DNA of 64,000 bases from Sulfurimonas sp. C5 (GTDB lineage Bacteria > Campylobacterota > Campylobacteria > Campylobacterales > Sulfurimonadaceae). Below, piece by piece: positions 1 to 11,400 of this stretch. The notes below the pieces were generated by a model. It saw only the letters and a program-made list of their open reading frames with translations, was not told where the DNA came from and ran no database searches. The position numbers and the translations under genes were made by a program. The stretch spans positions 124,001-188,000 of the forward strand of contig NZ_JARXNQ010000001.1 in assembly GCF_029872055.1 (NCBI RefSeq). Reading direction: 5' to 3'. The number at the start of each line of letters is the position of its first letter. Position 1 is the stretch's first letter.

Positions 1-235
1 TTACAATTTCTGCTTTATCAAGTTTTGCAGCCATCTCTTTTAGTGTTGCGATCTCAGCAGCTTCTTCAGCAGCTAGTCTTTTTTGTTCAGCATCGTGCTC
101 AGCTAACACTTCAGGAGTTGCAGGTTTAGCAAAACCTTTCCCGATAAGGAAGTTTTTACCGTAACCATCTTTAACTTCTTTAATTTCACCAGCTTTGCCT
201 AAACTTTTTACGTCCTTGATAAGTAATACTTTCAT
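1..235 (-). CDS. rplI: 50S ribosomal protein L9, partial
   Basis: This is the 5' part of the L9 gene (first 78 codons); the C-terminal half lies beyond the left edge. L9 binds 23S rRNA near the base of the L1 stalk. The N-terminus begins [18 protein letters not shown] and continues with the conserved lysine- and glycine-rich segment around KDGYGKNFL, which is the L9 N-domain signature. An Ala/Glu-rich stretch follows, the start of the long linker helix. The ATG sits 4 nt after the stop of the upstream rhodanese fusion gene, so the two are probably co-transcribed and coupled. Identification is secure; only length and C-terminus are unknown. Confidence 0.95.
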   Translation of the reverse strand, partial: MKVLLIKDVKSLGKAGEIKEVKDGYGKNFLIGKGFAKPATPEVLAEHDAEQKRLAAEEAAEIATLKEMAAKLDKAEIV

Positions 236-239
236 TCGA

Positions 240-971
240 CTATCTTTCAATCTCACCAGGGTAAGAAACAATACCATGAGTTAAATTAGAGATTTTTGTA
301 TAACCCATATCTGCTAAAATTCTAGCAACGTGAGCAGAACGGCTTCCAACATGACAATATACTAAGATGTTTTCATCTTTTGCAAGTCCTGCTTGGTCTA
401 AAGTTTGGAAAAAGCTACTTGTAGGCACTAATTTGTCTGCACCTTTAATGTGACCCATTTGCCATTCCATATGCTCACGAACATCAACAATTGTAAAATC
501 TACCATACCAAGAGAACGAGCTTCTAAAAGAGCTACCAGTTCATCACCATCTAATTCACTTTTGTTTACTAATGCTTCACACTCTTCTTGTGTCAAGCCT
601 CTTGAATGTGTGTGGGCAGCTTCCTCCATACCCATTTCAATTCTTTGTTGTGCTGCAAATTCTGGCGTACAGAAAATTCCACAGTGACATTTCCCTTCAT
701 CTGGGATTTCATGCTCAATTGCAGGTTTACATGGACAGATTCTGTCATCAACACTTCTTGCTTTTCCGTCTACTTCTTCAACCATAAAACAAGGACAGAA
801 TCTTTTTCCGTACATCATTTTATTACGTGCAAGACCCATTTGCACACCTTCGTTTACTTCCTCTTGAGGGTTGTAAACCCAACCAAATTGAGCATTTACT
901 TTATCTGTAAATTTAACTGTTTTCTCCATCTCAGCAATAAATTCAGGAGAATTCATATCGATTTTAATCAT
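240..971 (-). CDS. Ferredoxin-thioredoxin reductase catalytic-chain domain fused to rhodanese
   Basis: This 243-residue protein has two domains. Residues about 10-105 resemble the catalytic beta chain of ferredoxin:thioredoxin reductase, with the CPC...CPC...CHC pattern at C59/C61, C79/C81 and C95-H96-C97. In that family these residues hold a [4Fe-4S] cluster next to a redox disulfide. The spacing (17 and 13 residues between motifs) is longer than in the plant enzyme. Residues about 138-240 are a single rhodanese domain with the active-site loop CHVGSRS (C206), which carries persulfide sulfur in the family. No signal peptide is seen, so it is probably cytoplasmic. It lies between argG and rplI on one strand with short gaps. 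A role in thiol or persulfide redox is inference; no FTR alpha chain is visible nearby. Confidence 0.85.
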   Translation of the reverse strand: MIKIDMNSPEFIAEMEKTVKFTDKVNAQFGWVYNPQEEVNEGVQMGLARNKMMYGKRFCPCFMVEEVDGKARSVDDRICPCKPAIEHEIPDEGKCHCGIFCTPEFAAQQRIEMGMEEAAHTHSRGLTQEECEALVNKSELDGDELVALLEARSLGMVDFTIVDVREHMEWQMGHIKGADKLVPTSSFFQTLDQAGLAKDENILVYCHVGSRSAHVARILADMGYTKISNLTHGIVSYPGEIER

Positions 972-990
972 AACTTTCCTTTTTTAAGTT

Positions 991-2220
991 TTATCTAGCT
1001 TTACCAGCAATCATAAAGCGAAGTGCATTCAGACGAATGAAACCTTCCGCATCTTTTTGGTTATAAACATTGTCTGCTTCAAACGTTGAATGTGCTTCTG
1101 AGAATAAAGTTTTTGGAGAAGTTCTTCCAACAACCATTACATTCCCTTTGTAAAGTTTCAATCTTACCGTACCTTCAACGTGTTGTTGTGTATTGTCGAT
1201 TAATGCTTGTAGTGCTTCACGCTCTGGAGAGAACCACATACCGTTGTAGATCAGTTTTGCGTATTTAGGCATAATCTCGTCTTTCAGGTGTGCAGCTTCA
1301 CGATCTACTGTAATAGATTCGATAGCACGGTGAGCTTTTAACATGATTGTTCCACCCGGAGTTTCATAACATCCACGAGCTTTCATACCAACATATCTGT
1401 TTTCAACAATATCGATACGTCCGATACCGTGCTTGTTTCCATAATCATTTAATTTTTTAAGAAGTGTAGCAGGAGACATCTCTTCACCGTTTACTGAAAT
1501 AGGATCACCGTTTTTATATCCGATAGTGATGTATTCTGGCTCATCTGGTGCATTTACAGGATCTGTAGTCCATAGCCACATTGAATCTTCAGGCTCTGCG
1601 TTTGGATCTTCAAGGTGAAGACCTTCATAAGAGATGTGAAGTAAATTTGCATCCATTGAATATGGACTGATTTTTGGATTTCCATTTTCATCAACGTGTT
1701 TTTGAGAAATTTCAATACCATGTTCTTTTGCATATGCTAAAAGTTTTTCACGAGAGTTTAGATCCCATTCTCTCCAAGGAGCGATTACAGTGATGTCAGG
1801 ATTAAGTCCTAAATAACCAAGCTCAAAACGTACTTGATCGTTTCCTTTTCCTGTTGCACCATGGCTAACTGCATCAGCACCCATCTTCTCTGCAATTTCA
1901 ATTTGTTTTTTTGCGATAAGAGGTCTTGCGATTGAAGTTCCTAAAAGATATTCACCTTCATAGATTGTATTTGCTCTGAACATCGGGAATACGAAGTCTT
2001 TTACAAATTCTTCTTTAATGTCTAGAATGAAAATATTTTCAGGTTTAATACCCATTTTAAGTGCTTTTTCACGAGCTGGTTCTACCTCTTCGCCTTGTCC
2101 AAGATCAGCTGTAAAAGTAATAACTTCTGCATTGTATTCATCTTGAAGCCATTTTAAAATAATACTTGTATCAAGCCCACCAGAGTAAGCTAAAACAACC
2201 TTGTTAACACTTTTTTTCAT
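991..2220 (-). CDS. argG: Argininosuccinate synthase
   Basis: The enzyme ligates citrulline and aspartate with ATP to give argininosuccinate, the penultimate step of arginine synthesis. The 409-residue protein starts [19 protein letters not shown], and the SGGLDTS P-loop of N-type ATP pyrophosphatases is intact. Later hallmarks include the GATGKGNDQ loop and the [12 protein letters not shown] segment. An in-frame ATG 156 nt further upstream exists, but that extension crosses the promoter and overlaps the flaG end, and the family normally starts here. A TACAAT -10-like element lies 37-42 nt upstream. Another arginine gene, argB, is elsewhere in the window, so the pathway genes are dispersed. 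Confidence 0.96.
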   Translation of the reverse strand: MKKSVNKVVLAYSGGLDTSIILKWLQDEYNAEVITFTADLGQGEEVEPAREKALKMGIKPENIFILDIKEEFVKDFVFPMFRANTIYEGEYLLGTSIARPLIAKKQIEIAEKMGADAVSHGATGKGNDQVRFELGYLGLNPDITVIAPWREWDLNSREKLLAYAKEHGIEISQKHVDENGNPKISPYSMDANLLHISYEGLHLEDPNAEPEDSMWLWTTDPVNAPDEPEYITIGYKNGDPISVNGEEMSPATLLKKLNDYGNKHGIGRIDIVENRYVGMKARGCYETPGGTIMLKAHRAIESITVDREAAHLKDEIMPKYAKLIYNGMWFSPEREALQALIDNTQQHVEGTVRLKLYKGNVMVVGRTSPKTLFSEAHSTFEADNVYNQKDAEGFIRLNALRFMIAGKAR

Positions 2221-2256
2221 GTAAAAAACCTTTTTGGTGATAAAATAATTACGCAG

Positions 2257-2262
2257 ATTGTA
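2257..2262 (-). promoter_or_regulatory. Candidate -10 element for argG
   Basis: On the minus strand the hexamer TACAAT is followed by a short leader containing an AAAGG-like ribosome site before the argG ATG. No convincing -35 box is present, which is common for housekeeping promoters in this phylum. Single-hexamer evidence only. Confidence 0.4.
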
Positions 2263-2347
2263 TCGAATTGTAAGTGAGAATTTGCTTATAGCAAAAAAAT
2301 ATATGGAAAGGTTTAAGAAAATGCGAGGAGCAGGGGGAGAATAGTTT

Positions 2348-2713
2348 TCACCCCTTAGAGTCGAATAGAACCCCACTCACTTCTTGCATTTTTGGTAATA
2401 ATTGTTGTGCTTTATCAGCTGGAAATCTTCTGATCATTTTATTTGTTTCAGATTCAATAACTGAAACATAAAAAATATCCTGTGAATCAACTCCAAATTT
2501 AATGTTTGTGCTAATTGGTCCCATCGCTTTATTTAGTTCTTGAACCAATTCTTGCATATCTTCTTTAGAAGTAATTCTCTTTACTGCCTGTGCTTGAGAA
2601 GTTTGTGCAGCTGTTTGTTGTAACTGAGTGTGTTGACTTTGTTCAACACTTCTTCCTTGAAAATCACCTACATGAGACTGTTGCTGTTTTGCAACATTAG
2701 CTATGCCATCCAT
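2348..2713 (-). CDS. flaG: FlaG family flagellar protein
   Basis: This 121-residue protein has a Gln/Ser/Thr-rich N-terminal half (residues 10-45) and a C-terminal FlaG domain (about 50-120) with the pattern [20 protein letters not shown] followed by a short helix. FlaG proteins affect flagellar filament length in Campylobacter and relatives. The ATG is preceded by a good AAGGAG site. A near-consensus sigma-28 promoter lies about 40 nt upstream, matching the late, filament-stage class of flagellar genes. It stands alone, without fliD or fliS beside it, and the next gene downstream is argG. Confidence 0.88.
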   Translation of the reverse strand: MDGIANVAKQQQSHVGDFQGRSVEQSQHTQLQQTAAQTSQAQAVKRITSKEDMQELVQELNKAMGPISTNIKFGVDSQDIFYVSVIESETNKMIRRFPADKAQQLLPKMQEVSGVLFDSKG

Positions 2714-2750
2714 GACCTACTCCTTGTGTTTACTAAAATAATTATCAATT

Positions 2751-2777
2751 ATATCGACCATGAGAAAAAAATCTTTA
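2751..2777 (-). promoter_or_regulatory. Sigma-28 (FliA) promoter of flaG
   Basis: On the minus strand TAAAGATT is separated by exactly 11 nt from GTCGATAT. The enterobacterial sigma-28 consensus is TAAAGTTT-N11-GCCGATAA, so both boxes fit with few mismatches and the spacing is exact. The distance to the flaG ATG is about 38 nt. The combination of motif, spacing and flagellar target makes this the best-supported promoter in the window. Confidence 0.72.
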
Positions 2778-2821
2778 ATAAAATACAAAAAAATTTAACT
2801 ATATTATGATAACCTTCGCTT

Positions 2822-4030
2822 ATGAAACGATATTTACAACTTTTAAAACATGAGCCTCTTTTACGTCGTCTTTCATCCATTCAATTAATTTCTTACTTCG
2901 GCGCTTGGTTTAGTAATGTTGCTATTTATACCTTGCTGATTAAGATGGAAGTTGGTGCTGAAATTGTGTCGTTTGTGGCAATGCTTCACTTTTTAGCAGG
3001 TGTTGTTCAAGCACCTTTTTCAGGTGCACTTATAGATAAGCTGCAACCAAAAAAATTGATGTTAACATTAATTGTTGCAGAAATTATAGCGACTGCATGT
3101 TTGGTGTTTATTTCAACACATGATGATCTTTTATATTTATATCTATTAATATTTGTGAAAATGGCATCGGCATCATTTTACTTTACAACAGAGATGTCTT
3201 TACTGCCAAAAATTTTAGATCCAAAAGTATTACAAAAGGCAAACGAACTCCATTCAATCATTTGGTCATTTTCCTATACACTTGGAATGGCAGTAAGTGG
3301 TTATGTCGTATATATTTTTGGTATAAAAATAGCATTTTTACTTGATGCAGGACTATTCATTATCGCATTTTTTCTACTTTATACACTTAAACTAGATGTA
3401 GCTCCTATAGTAACTCAGGAAAAGCTTTTGGAGATGATGCAAGATACTTTCAGGTATATTAAAAAAACACCAAAAGCACTTCATTTGATGATAGTTCATG
3501 CTTTTGTGGGACTTACTGCTTTTGATGCACTTGTAGCATTAATGGTGGATAAATACTATGCTGGCATAATTGCGACTTCACTTGCTCTTGGACTGTTACA
3601 TTCTGCCCGTGCAGTAGGCTTGGTTATAGGACCGGTGTTTTTAGGCAAGCTTTTAAATAATAAACGGCTTGTTTATATATTTTTTGCTCAGGCACTAGGT
3701 GTATTTTTATGGGCATATGTTATGCAGAATTTTTATTTGAGTTTGGCGGCAAGTGTTGTTGTCGGCTTTTTCACGACGACGCTCTGGTCTTATAGCTATA
3801 CATTATTGCAGAAAAATATTGAAGAGAAATACTATGGTAGAATAGTGGCATATAACGATATGTTGTTTTTAAGTTCTGCTGCATTTACCTCTTATATGAT
3901 TGGGTATTTAGCTGTTGCAGATTTTTCACTTGAAAAGATAACTACTATTATGGGAATAGGTTTTCTGATAGGCGGAGTGTATTATATGTTTGTTTTACGG
4001 ACACAAAAAATTAAAGAGATTTCGCAATGA
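2822..4030 (+). CDS. MFS-type transporter
   Basis: This 402-residue polytopic membrane protein has about 12 hydrophobic segments and the MFS-like SGALIDKLQPKKLM loop between helices 2 and 3. The overall pattern resembles the MFS_3/EntS-like branch of permeases. The substrate cannot be read from sequence. It heads a tightly packed cluster: its stop overlaps the next ATG as ATGA. Downstream members are two tiny genes and a MATE exporter, so an export role is plausible. There is almost no leader between a TATTAT-like -10 region and the ATG and no clear ribosome site, so a very short or leaderless transcript is possible. Confidence 0.8.
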   Translation: MKRYLQLLKHEPLLRRLSSIQLISYFGAWFSNVAIYTLLIKMEVGAEIVSFVAMLHFLAGVVQAPFSGALIDKLQPKKLMLTLIVAEIIATACLVFISTHDDLLYLYLLIFVKMASASFYFTTEMSLLPKILDPKVLQKANELHSIIWSFSYTLGMAVSGYVVYIFGIKIAFLLDAGLFIIAFFLLYTLKLDVAPIVTQEKLLEMMQDTFRYIKKTPKALHLMIVHAFVGLTAFDALVALMVDKYYAGIIATSLALGLLHSARAVGLVIGPVFLGKLLNNKRLVYIFFAQALGVFLWAYVMQNFYLSLAASVVVGFFTTTLWSYSYTLLQKNIEEKYYGRIVAYNDMLFLSSAAFTSYMIGYLAVADFSLEKITTIMGIGFLIGGVYYMFVLRTQKIKEISQ

Positions 4031-4272
4031 GTTTTGCAGTCCTTGGAGGAATTTTTCTCAACATCGGAGCATTCCTGACATTTCAAGGCAAAATTTTTCA
4101 AGCAGTTATAGTGTATCTATTTGCTGATCTTTGCTGGGTAATTATGGCTTATGAAAGAGATGATTTTTGGGGAATTGTCTCTATTACGATCGGAGTTGTT
4201 TTTGGACTTTTAGCATTTTACAAAATGAAAATAGGCGTACTCAAAAAAACATTAAAGAAGGAAGACAATTGA
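4027..4272 (+). CDS. Small membrane protein, unknown function
   Basis: This 81-residue protein is almost entirely hydrophobic, with roughly three membrane segments (about residues 4-22, 24-42 and 47-67) and a charged, lysine-rich C-terminus. I do not recognise a named family. The gene overlaps the upstream transporter by 4 nt (ATGA) and the downstream 89-codon gene by 4 nt (TTGA), which implies translational coupling. It could be an accessory subunit of one of the flanking transporters, but that is inference from position alone. Confidence 0.72.
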   Translation: MSFAVLGGIFLNIGAFLTFQGKIFQAVIVYLFADLCWVIMAYERDDFWGIVSITIGVVFGLLAFYKMKIGVLKKTLKKEDN

Positions 4273-4538
4273 TATACAAATCAAAAGAGGGTGATATAGA
4301 TTTAACCAACTTGGTAAGACTTTATCCTGCAGTTGTTGTAGATATGCAAGGTGAAGTTGCCGAGATGAGTTTGGAATGGATAGAACTCTATAGTGACAAA
4401 GTCAAAATCGTACACTATGTACTTGTATTTGATTCAACTCAAAGAGGTGATGAAGAAAAAACAAGAGTAGTTTTGACATATGAAACAAAAGAAGAATTGA
4501 TGCAAGAGATGCAAGAGGTAGCAAAATTATTCAATTAA
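4269..4538 (+). CDS. Small conserved-looking soluble protein, unknown function
   Basis: The supported start is the TTG that overlaps the preceding TGA. It gives an 89-residue protein beginning MIYKSKEGDIDL, and an AAGGAAG ribosome site lies just upstream. An in-frame ATG 102 nt earlier would read through the end of the previous gene in a frame with no sensible protein, so I rejected it. The product is acidic, with alternating strands (VVVDMQGEVAEMSLEW, VKIVHYVLVF) and a C-terminal helix, suggesting a small alpha/beta fold. No signal peptide or family is recognised. The downstream MATE gene begins inside its last codons. Confidence 0.68.
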   Translation: MIYKSKEGDIDLTNLVRLYPAVVVDMQGEVAEMSLEWIELYSDKVKIVHYVLVFDSTQRGDEEKTRVVLTYETKEELMQEMQEVAKLFN

Positions 4539-5851
4539 TTTCACAAGATACAAGAAAAGTTTTCGCTCTTGCTATCCCTGCAGCACTCAAACATCTTGTA
4601 GATATATTACAAATTCTCATTGATATGCTTATGGTGGGTGTACTAAGTACTGCAGCACTTGCAGCTGTTGGTATCAGTTTTCAGTTTATGATGATCATCA
4701 ACGTATTGATGACTTTGTATGTTGTCGGCGGTAATGCTCTTATTTCCCGTTTTATTGGAAGCGGGAGAAAAAACAGGGCATCGTCACTGCTGTATTCTTT
4801 AGTGATTTTAGCAATCATTTTTGGCATATTTATCACTATTGTAGGTTATGCAGGTAGTGAATGGTTTTATGCTTTAATGGGAGCAACGCCTGATGTTGTA
4901 AGTGAAGGTGGAGCATATTTTCGCATAATATCTCTAGGAATTATTCTTATATTTTTGGATAATCTTCTTTACAATGCACTCTCAGCTGCAGGTGATACGA
5001 AAAGTTCTTTGTACATAAAACTCTTCTCAGCAGCACTCAATGCATTCTTAAACTATGTACTTATTTTTGGAAACTTCGGAGCTCCAGAGATGGGGATCGA
5101 AGGTGCAGCCGTTGCAACCGTAATTGCATACTTTTTTAATGTAGTAGCCTACTATGTACTAATTAAAAAAATGAATGCAAAACTCGATTTTCTTCCAATA
5201 GTGAGAAAAGTGGACGTGGTTCGAGCAATAAAAGTAGGCTATTCTGCATTTTTAGATCGGGGAATATCAAGCCTCAGTTTCCTAATCTTTGTCGGAATTA
5301 TTACCGCTTACGGTACGGCAGAATTAGCAGGCTATCAAGTAGGGCTTAGAATTGAAGGGATAGCCTTTATGCCTGGTTTTGGCTTCTCAATTGCCGCAAT
5401 GGCACTTGTCGGGCAAAATTTGGGAGCACGTGACCTTGATAAAGCCTATAATATGGGAATCATTTCAGGGCGGATTGCTTATGTATTTATGGGAACTGTT
5501 GGAGTGTTTATGATCCTGTTTCCAGAATATTTAGTTTCATTTTTTACCAAAGATATTGCTACAATCGTTGTAGCTTCACAGTATCTAATTTTGGTAGGTC
5601 TTGCACAAATTCCATTGGCATTGATGTTTGTCTACTCTTCGGCACTTCGTGGAGCAGGGGCTACAAAAACAACTTTGTACATTAACGTTGGTTCACTCTG
5701 GTTTTTTAGAGTAATTCCTTCATATATCGCTTACAAAATGGGTTTTGGAATTGTGGCTATTTTTATAATTATGAATATTGAGACTCTGATCAAAGGTGTT
5801 ATCTATTGGTACATCTATTCTAGAAGAACATGGTTGCATACAAAAGTGTAA
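4529..5851 (+). CDS. MATE family efflux transporter, probable ATT start
   Basis: The MATE family exports drugs and metabolites using Na+ or H+ gradients. Homology-like sequence (LAIPAALKHLVDILQILIDM, the first membrane helix) begins about 30 codons before the first ATG at 4625. The frame is open back to 4484 without any ATG, GTG or TTG. I therefore place the start at an ATT at 4529, which has AGAGGT 9 nt upstream and gives about 440 residues, normal for MATE. A start at 4625 would delete helix 1. The start overlaps the end of the 89-codon gene by 10 nt. The transporter call is firm; the exact start is inference. Confidence 0.82.
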   Translation: MQLISQDTRKVFALAIPAALKHLVDILQILIDMLMVGVLSTAALAAVGISFQFMMIINVLMTLYVVGGNALISRFIGSGRKNRASSLLYSLVILAIIFGIFITIVGYAGSEWFYALMGATPDVVSEGGAYFRIISLGIILIFLDNLLYNALSAAGDTKSSLYIKLFSAALNAFLNYVLIFGNFGAPEMGIEGAAVATVIAYFFNVVAYYVLIKKMNAKLDFLPIVRKVDVVRAIKVGYSAFLDRGISSLSFLIFVGIITAYGTAELAGYQVGLRIEGIAFMPGFGFSIAAMALVGQNLGARDLDKAYNMGIISGRIAYVFMGTVGVFMILFPEYLVSFFTKDIATIVVASQYLILVGLAQIPLALMFVYSSALRGAGATKTTLYINVGSLWFFRVIPSYIAYKMGFGIVAIFIIMNIETLIKGVIYWYIYSRRTWLHTKV

Positions 5852-5872
5852 AACTTTAGCTTCTTTTGATAA

Positions 5873-8506
<2,634 letters not shown>

Positions 8507-8535
<29 letters not shown>

Positions 8536-9346
8536 TACAAGCATCGCTATCGGTGGATTTGACGGGATGCACATTGGGCATCAGGAACTTTTTCACCATT
8601 TAGATCAAAACGGTGTGATAGTTGTGATCAATACTGGATATGCAAACCTGACACCAAATCATTTTAGAGAAAAACATACAGAACATTTGATCCATTACTA
8701 TGATTTAGATGATATTCGTCATTTAGACGGTGCAGGTTTTGTGTCACTATTAAAAGATGATTTTCCAAAGCTACAAAAAATAGTGGTCGGATACGACTTT
8801 CATTTTGGAAAAGACAGAAGATATTCGTATGAAGATTTAAAAGAGCTGTTTGACGGAGAAGTACTTGTAGTTGATGAGGTACAACACCATAACGATTCGG
8901 TACATTCACATAAGATTCGTCATAAACTCTCAATAGGCGATATTAAAGGTGCCAATGAGTTTTTAGGGCATAACTATACAATATGCGGTAAAAAAATTAC
9001 GGGACAAGGGATCGGTGCAAAAGAACTGGTAGCTACGATTAACATCGAGGCTAAAGAGTTTTTAGTCCCTAAAGAGGGTGTGTATGTAACAACTACACGT
9101 ATAGATGATGAGGAACATTTTCATCCATCTGTGAGTTTTGTCGGGCACCGTGTAAGTACTGATGGAAGCTTTGCGATTGAATCACATATACTGGATGGAA
9201 AGGTACTCTGTGAAGAGAAAGCTGAGATCAGTTTTATAGCTTACATTAGAGAGAACAAAAAGTTTGAAAGTATCGATGAGCTACGAGATGCAATCAAAAA
9301 AGATATTGCAATAGCAAACAGAGAACTTCAACGTTTAGAATTATAA
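8507..9346 (+). CDS. ribF: Bifunctional riboflavin kinase / FAD synthetase
   Basis: RibF converts riboflavin to FMN and then FAD. The N-terminal nucleotidyltransferase domain is shown by GGFDGMHIGHQEL (residues 17-29), a (H/T)xGH-type motif. The C-terminal flavokinase domain (about 150-279) is divergent: the usual PTAN segment appears as ATIN. The TTG start lies inside the end of tlyA, immediately before the conserved N-terminus, so the long overlap looks real. Total length (279) is slightly short for RibF. A weak hairpin follows the stop. Confidence 0.9.
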
Positions 9347-9374
9347 AAAAGGAGTAGCAGAGTAAACCTTTTTT
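9345..9374 (+). terminator. Weak terminator-like hairpin after ribF
   Basis: AAAAAAGG and CCTTTTTT form an 8-bp, mostly A-U stem around a 14-nt loop, and the descending arm itself supplies the U tract. The stem overlaps the ribF stop region. Low GC content makes the structure weak, so it may only attenuate. Confidence 0.35.
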
Positions 9375-9433
9375 CTTTCCGGCTAAACATTAAAATGTTT
9401 GCTCATCAAGAAGGTTTTCACTGTAAAATAAAA

Positions 9434-10441
9434 ATGCAAAGAGAATATTTAGAAGATAAAGAGACACTTTATTTTAAGTTTGAACAAAACAAAGATGACT
9501 TTATAGTTGATGAGATAGGAGTTGACTTTAAAGGTAAAGGAAACTTTTTAATTTTAAAAATCAAAAAAGTAGAAATTACAACATGGGATATGATTGCGGC
9601 TTTTGCCGAGTTTTTAGGAATAGAAGCCCAAAAAATAGGGTATGCCGGTCTGAAAGACAAACATGCAACAACAACGCAGTATATTTCAGTTGAGGCAAAA
9701 TATGAAAAAGCCCTCAAAAAGTTTAAACATTCAAACATAAAGGTAGTGGGTAAAACATACCATACACATTCGATCCGTATGGGAGATTTAAAAGGAAACA
9801 GTTTTACGATTAATCTCTTCGAAGTTGATCAAATCATGGCAGGACAGATCGAAAAAAGAGCTATGAAAATTATAAAAAACGGACTACCTAACTATTTTGG
9901 ATATCAGCGTTTTGGACGTGATCAGGATTCAATTGAACAAGCAAAAGAGATGATATCTGGGGAACTACACATTAGTGATGCAAAAGTAAAAAACTTTTTG
10001 ATTTCTGTTTATCAAAGTCAGTTTTTTAATGACTGGTTGGTTGATAGAGTAGTTTTCAGCCGTGAAAACAATAACGGTGAGTTTGCACTTTTAGAAGGTG
10101 ATATTTATATGGATGTAAAAGGAAAACTCTTTACGCCGAAAACAACACAGGAAAAAGATTTTAAAGAGCACAAGGTAGTGCCTACGGGATTACTTTGCGG
10201 AAGAGATGTATTTCGTGCACGTGACAAAGCAAGAGTAGTAGAGAGAAAGTATGATGATGAATTTTTATATGAAAAAGGGTATCGTCGTGAAGCGATTATT
10301 TTCCCTGAGAACTTAAAGTTAGACTATAAAAATAATTTTGATATTTTAACGATCAGCTTCTCACTTCCTAAAGGCTCGTATGCAACCGTATTTTTAGAAG
10401 CAATTGCAAACAGAAACTATAAAGCGAAGAAGCTAAAGTAG
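9434..10441 (+). CDS. truD: tRNA pseudouridine(13) synthase
   Basis: TruD makes pseudouridine at position 13 of tRNAGlu. The catalytic aspartate lies in GYAGLKDKHATTTQ (D75), preceded by NFLILKIKK. The TRUD insertion-domain motif NYFGYQRFGRD follows, as in the family. I chose the ATG at 9434 (MQREYLEDKE). An in-frame ATG 39 nt upstream would add a non-conserved leader and overlaps the hairpin region; neither start has a strong ribosome site. Length is about 335 residues, on the short side but complete. It converges with the CDF exporter gene two bases beyond its stop. Confidence 0.92.
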   Translation: MQREYLEDKETLYFKFEQNKDDFIVDEIGVDFKGKGNFLILKIKKVEITTWDMIAAFAEFLGIEAQKIGYAGLKDKHATTTQYISVEAKYEKALKKFKHSNIKVVGKTYHTHSIRMGDLKGNSFTINLFEVDQIMAGQIEKRAMKIIKNGLPNYFGYQRFGRDQDSIEQAKEMISGELHISDAKVKNFLISVYQSQFFNDWLVDRVVFSRENNNGEFALLEGDIYMDVKGKLFTPKTTQEKDFKEHKVVPTGLLCGRDVFRARDKARVVERKYDDEFLYEKGYRREAIIFPENLKLDYKNNFDILTISFSLPKGSYATVFLEAIANRNYKAKKLK

Positions 10442-10443
10442 TT

Positions 10444-11337
10444 TTACCACTGTTCCTCTTCCTCATTTATATCTGAATCGTCATACGGATCCATATGTGT
10501 GAGGATATGTACTTTTTTATCCGGAAAGAGAGCATGTATTTTTGCTTCTACCTTATCGGCTACAAGGTGAGCATCGTATAAAGAGATGCTTACGTTAAAG
10601 ACTGCATGGTAAGAGATGAAAATATGGGAACCCGATTCTCTAGTTTGAAGAAAATGGAAGTCTGACATCGCCATTTCGCTTCTGATCGCTTTTTCAATTC
10701 TTTTAATATCTTCAGCAGGTAATGCAGCATCTAAGAGCATCAAAATTCCCTCTTTAATGATAGGGAACGTTGAATACACCATATAAATTGCTATAGCTAT
10801 ACCTAAAATAGGATCTATCAACTCTTCACCCGTGTAAGCTACGGCACCTAATGCAAATAAAATTGTTCCGTTTGAAAAAATATCTGTTTTATAGTGCAGT
10901 GCATCTGCGCGGATAACCATATTGTTCGTTTTCTTTGCAACATAAACTAAAAAGCCTACAAGTAGAGTAGTAATGATGAGAGATACTACCATAACACCTA
11001 TAGATTCGTTCATATACTCCATAGGGCGCGGGTGAATGATCTTTTGTAATGCTTCATAAAAGATGAAAAAAGCGGAAAACGAGATTACAGTTCCTTCAAT
11101 TACAGCAGCAAGAGGTTCTATCTTGCTTCTTCCGAAATGGAAAGTGTCATCGGGATTTTTTTCTGCATTGTGGAGGGCAAAATAGTTAAATAATGATACT
11201 GTGAGGTCCAACATACTGTCAATTGCTGAAGCAAGAACGGCAATCGAACCGCTTAAAATCCCTACCGTCATTTTAAGTAGTACAAGTACTCCTGCAACAG
11301 AAGTTGAAATAACGGTAGCTTTTTTCTCTAAAGTCAT
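10444..11337 (-). CDS. Cation diffusion facilitator, FieF/YiiP-like
   Basis: CDF proteins export divalent metals against H+. The 297-residue protein has six predicted membrane helices. The metal site is of the YiiP type: DSMLD in helix 2 (D40, D44) and HYKTD in helix 5 (H148, D152). A cytoplasmic domain follows with the HALFPDKKVHILTHMDP segment, where YiiP has further zinc ligands. That favours Zn, Fe or Cd as substrates. The start at 11337 (MTLEKKATVI) has an AAGGA site upstream; the 25-codon extension upstream is not conserved-looking. It is divergent from cmoB, with about 63 nt between start codons. Confidence 0.9.
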   Translation of the reverse strand: MTLEKKATVISTSVAGVLVLLKMTVGILSGSIAVLASAIDSMLDLTVSLFNYFALHNAEKNPDDTFHFGRSKIEPLAAVIEGTVISFSAFFIFYEALQKIIHPRPMEYMNESIGVMVVSLIITTLLVGFLVYVAKKTNNMVIRADALHYKTDIFSNGTILFALGAVAYTGEELIDPILGIAIAIYMVYSTFPIIKEGILMLLDAALPAEDIKRIEKAIRSEMAMSDFHFLQTRESGSHIFISYHAVFNVSISLYDAHLVADKVEAKIHALFPDKKVHILTHMDPYDDSDINEEEEQW

Positions 11338-11368
11338 AACTATAAAATCCTTATAAAATTTAGCTACA

Positions 11369-11374
11369 ATTATA
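11369..11374 (-). promoter_or_regulatory. Candidate -10 element of the CDF gene
   Basis: The minus strand reads TATAAT about 32 nt before the CDF ATG, inside the short divergent region shared with cmoB. A TATAAA on the plus strand overlaps it and could serve cmoB. Confidence 0.35.
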
Positions 11375-11400
11375 TAAAAAATTTGGACGTTACAGCTTAA

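Noticed and set aside
606-998. 130-residue plus-strand open frame opposite the FTR-rhodanese gene
   Set aside because: Antisense shadow: no ribosome site, Cys/Phe/His-rich composition unlike a real protein, and it fully overlaps a strongly motif-bearing gene.
2221-2376. 52-codon N-terminal extension of ArgG from an upstream ATG
   Set aside because: It runs through the -10 element and into the flaG 3' end, and the family starts at MKKSVNK-type sequences just before the P-loop.
4167-4268. Extended start for the 89-codon gene (ATG inside the 81-codon gene)
   Set aside because: The extra 34 codons are an out-of-frame reading of the membrane protein gene; the TTG with AAGGAAG and TTGA overlap is better.
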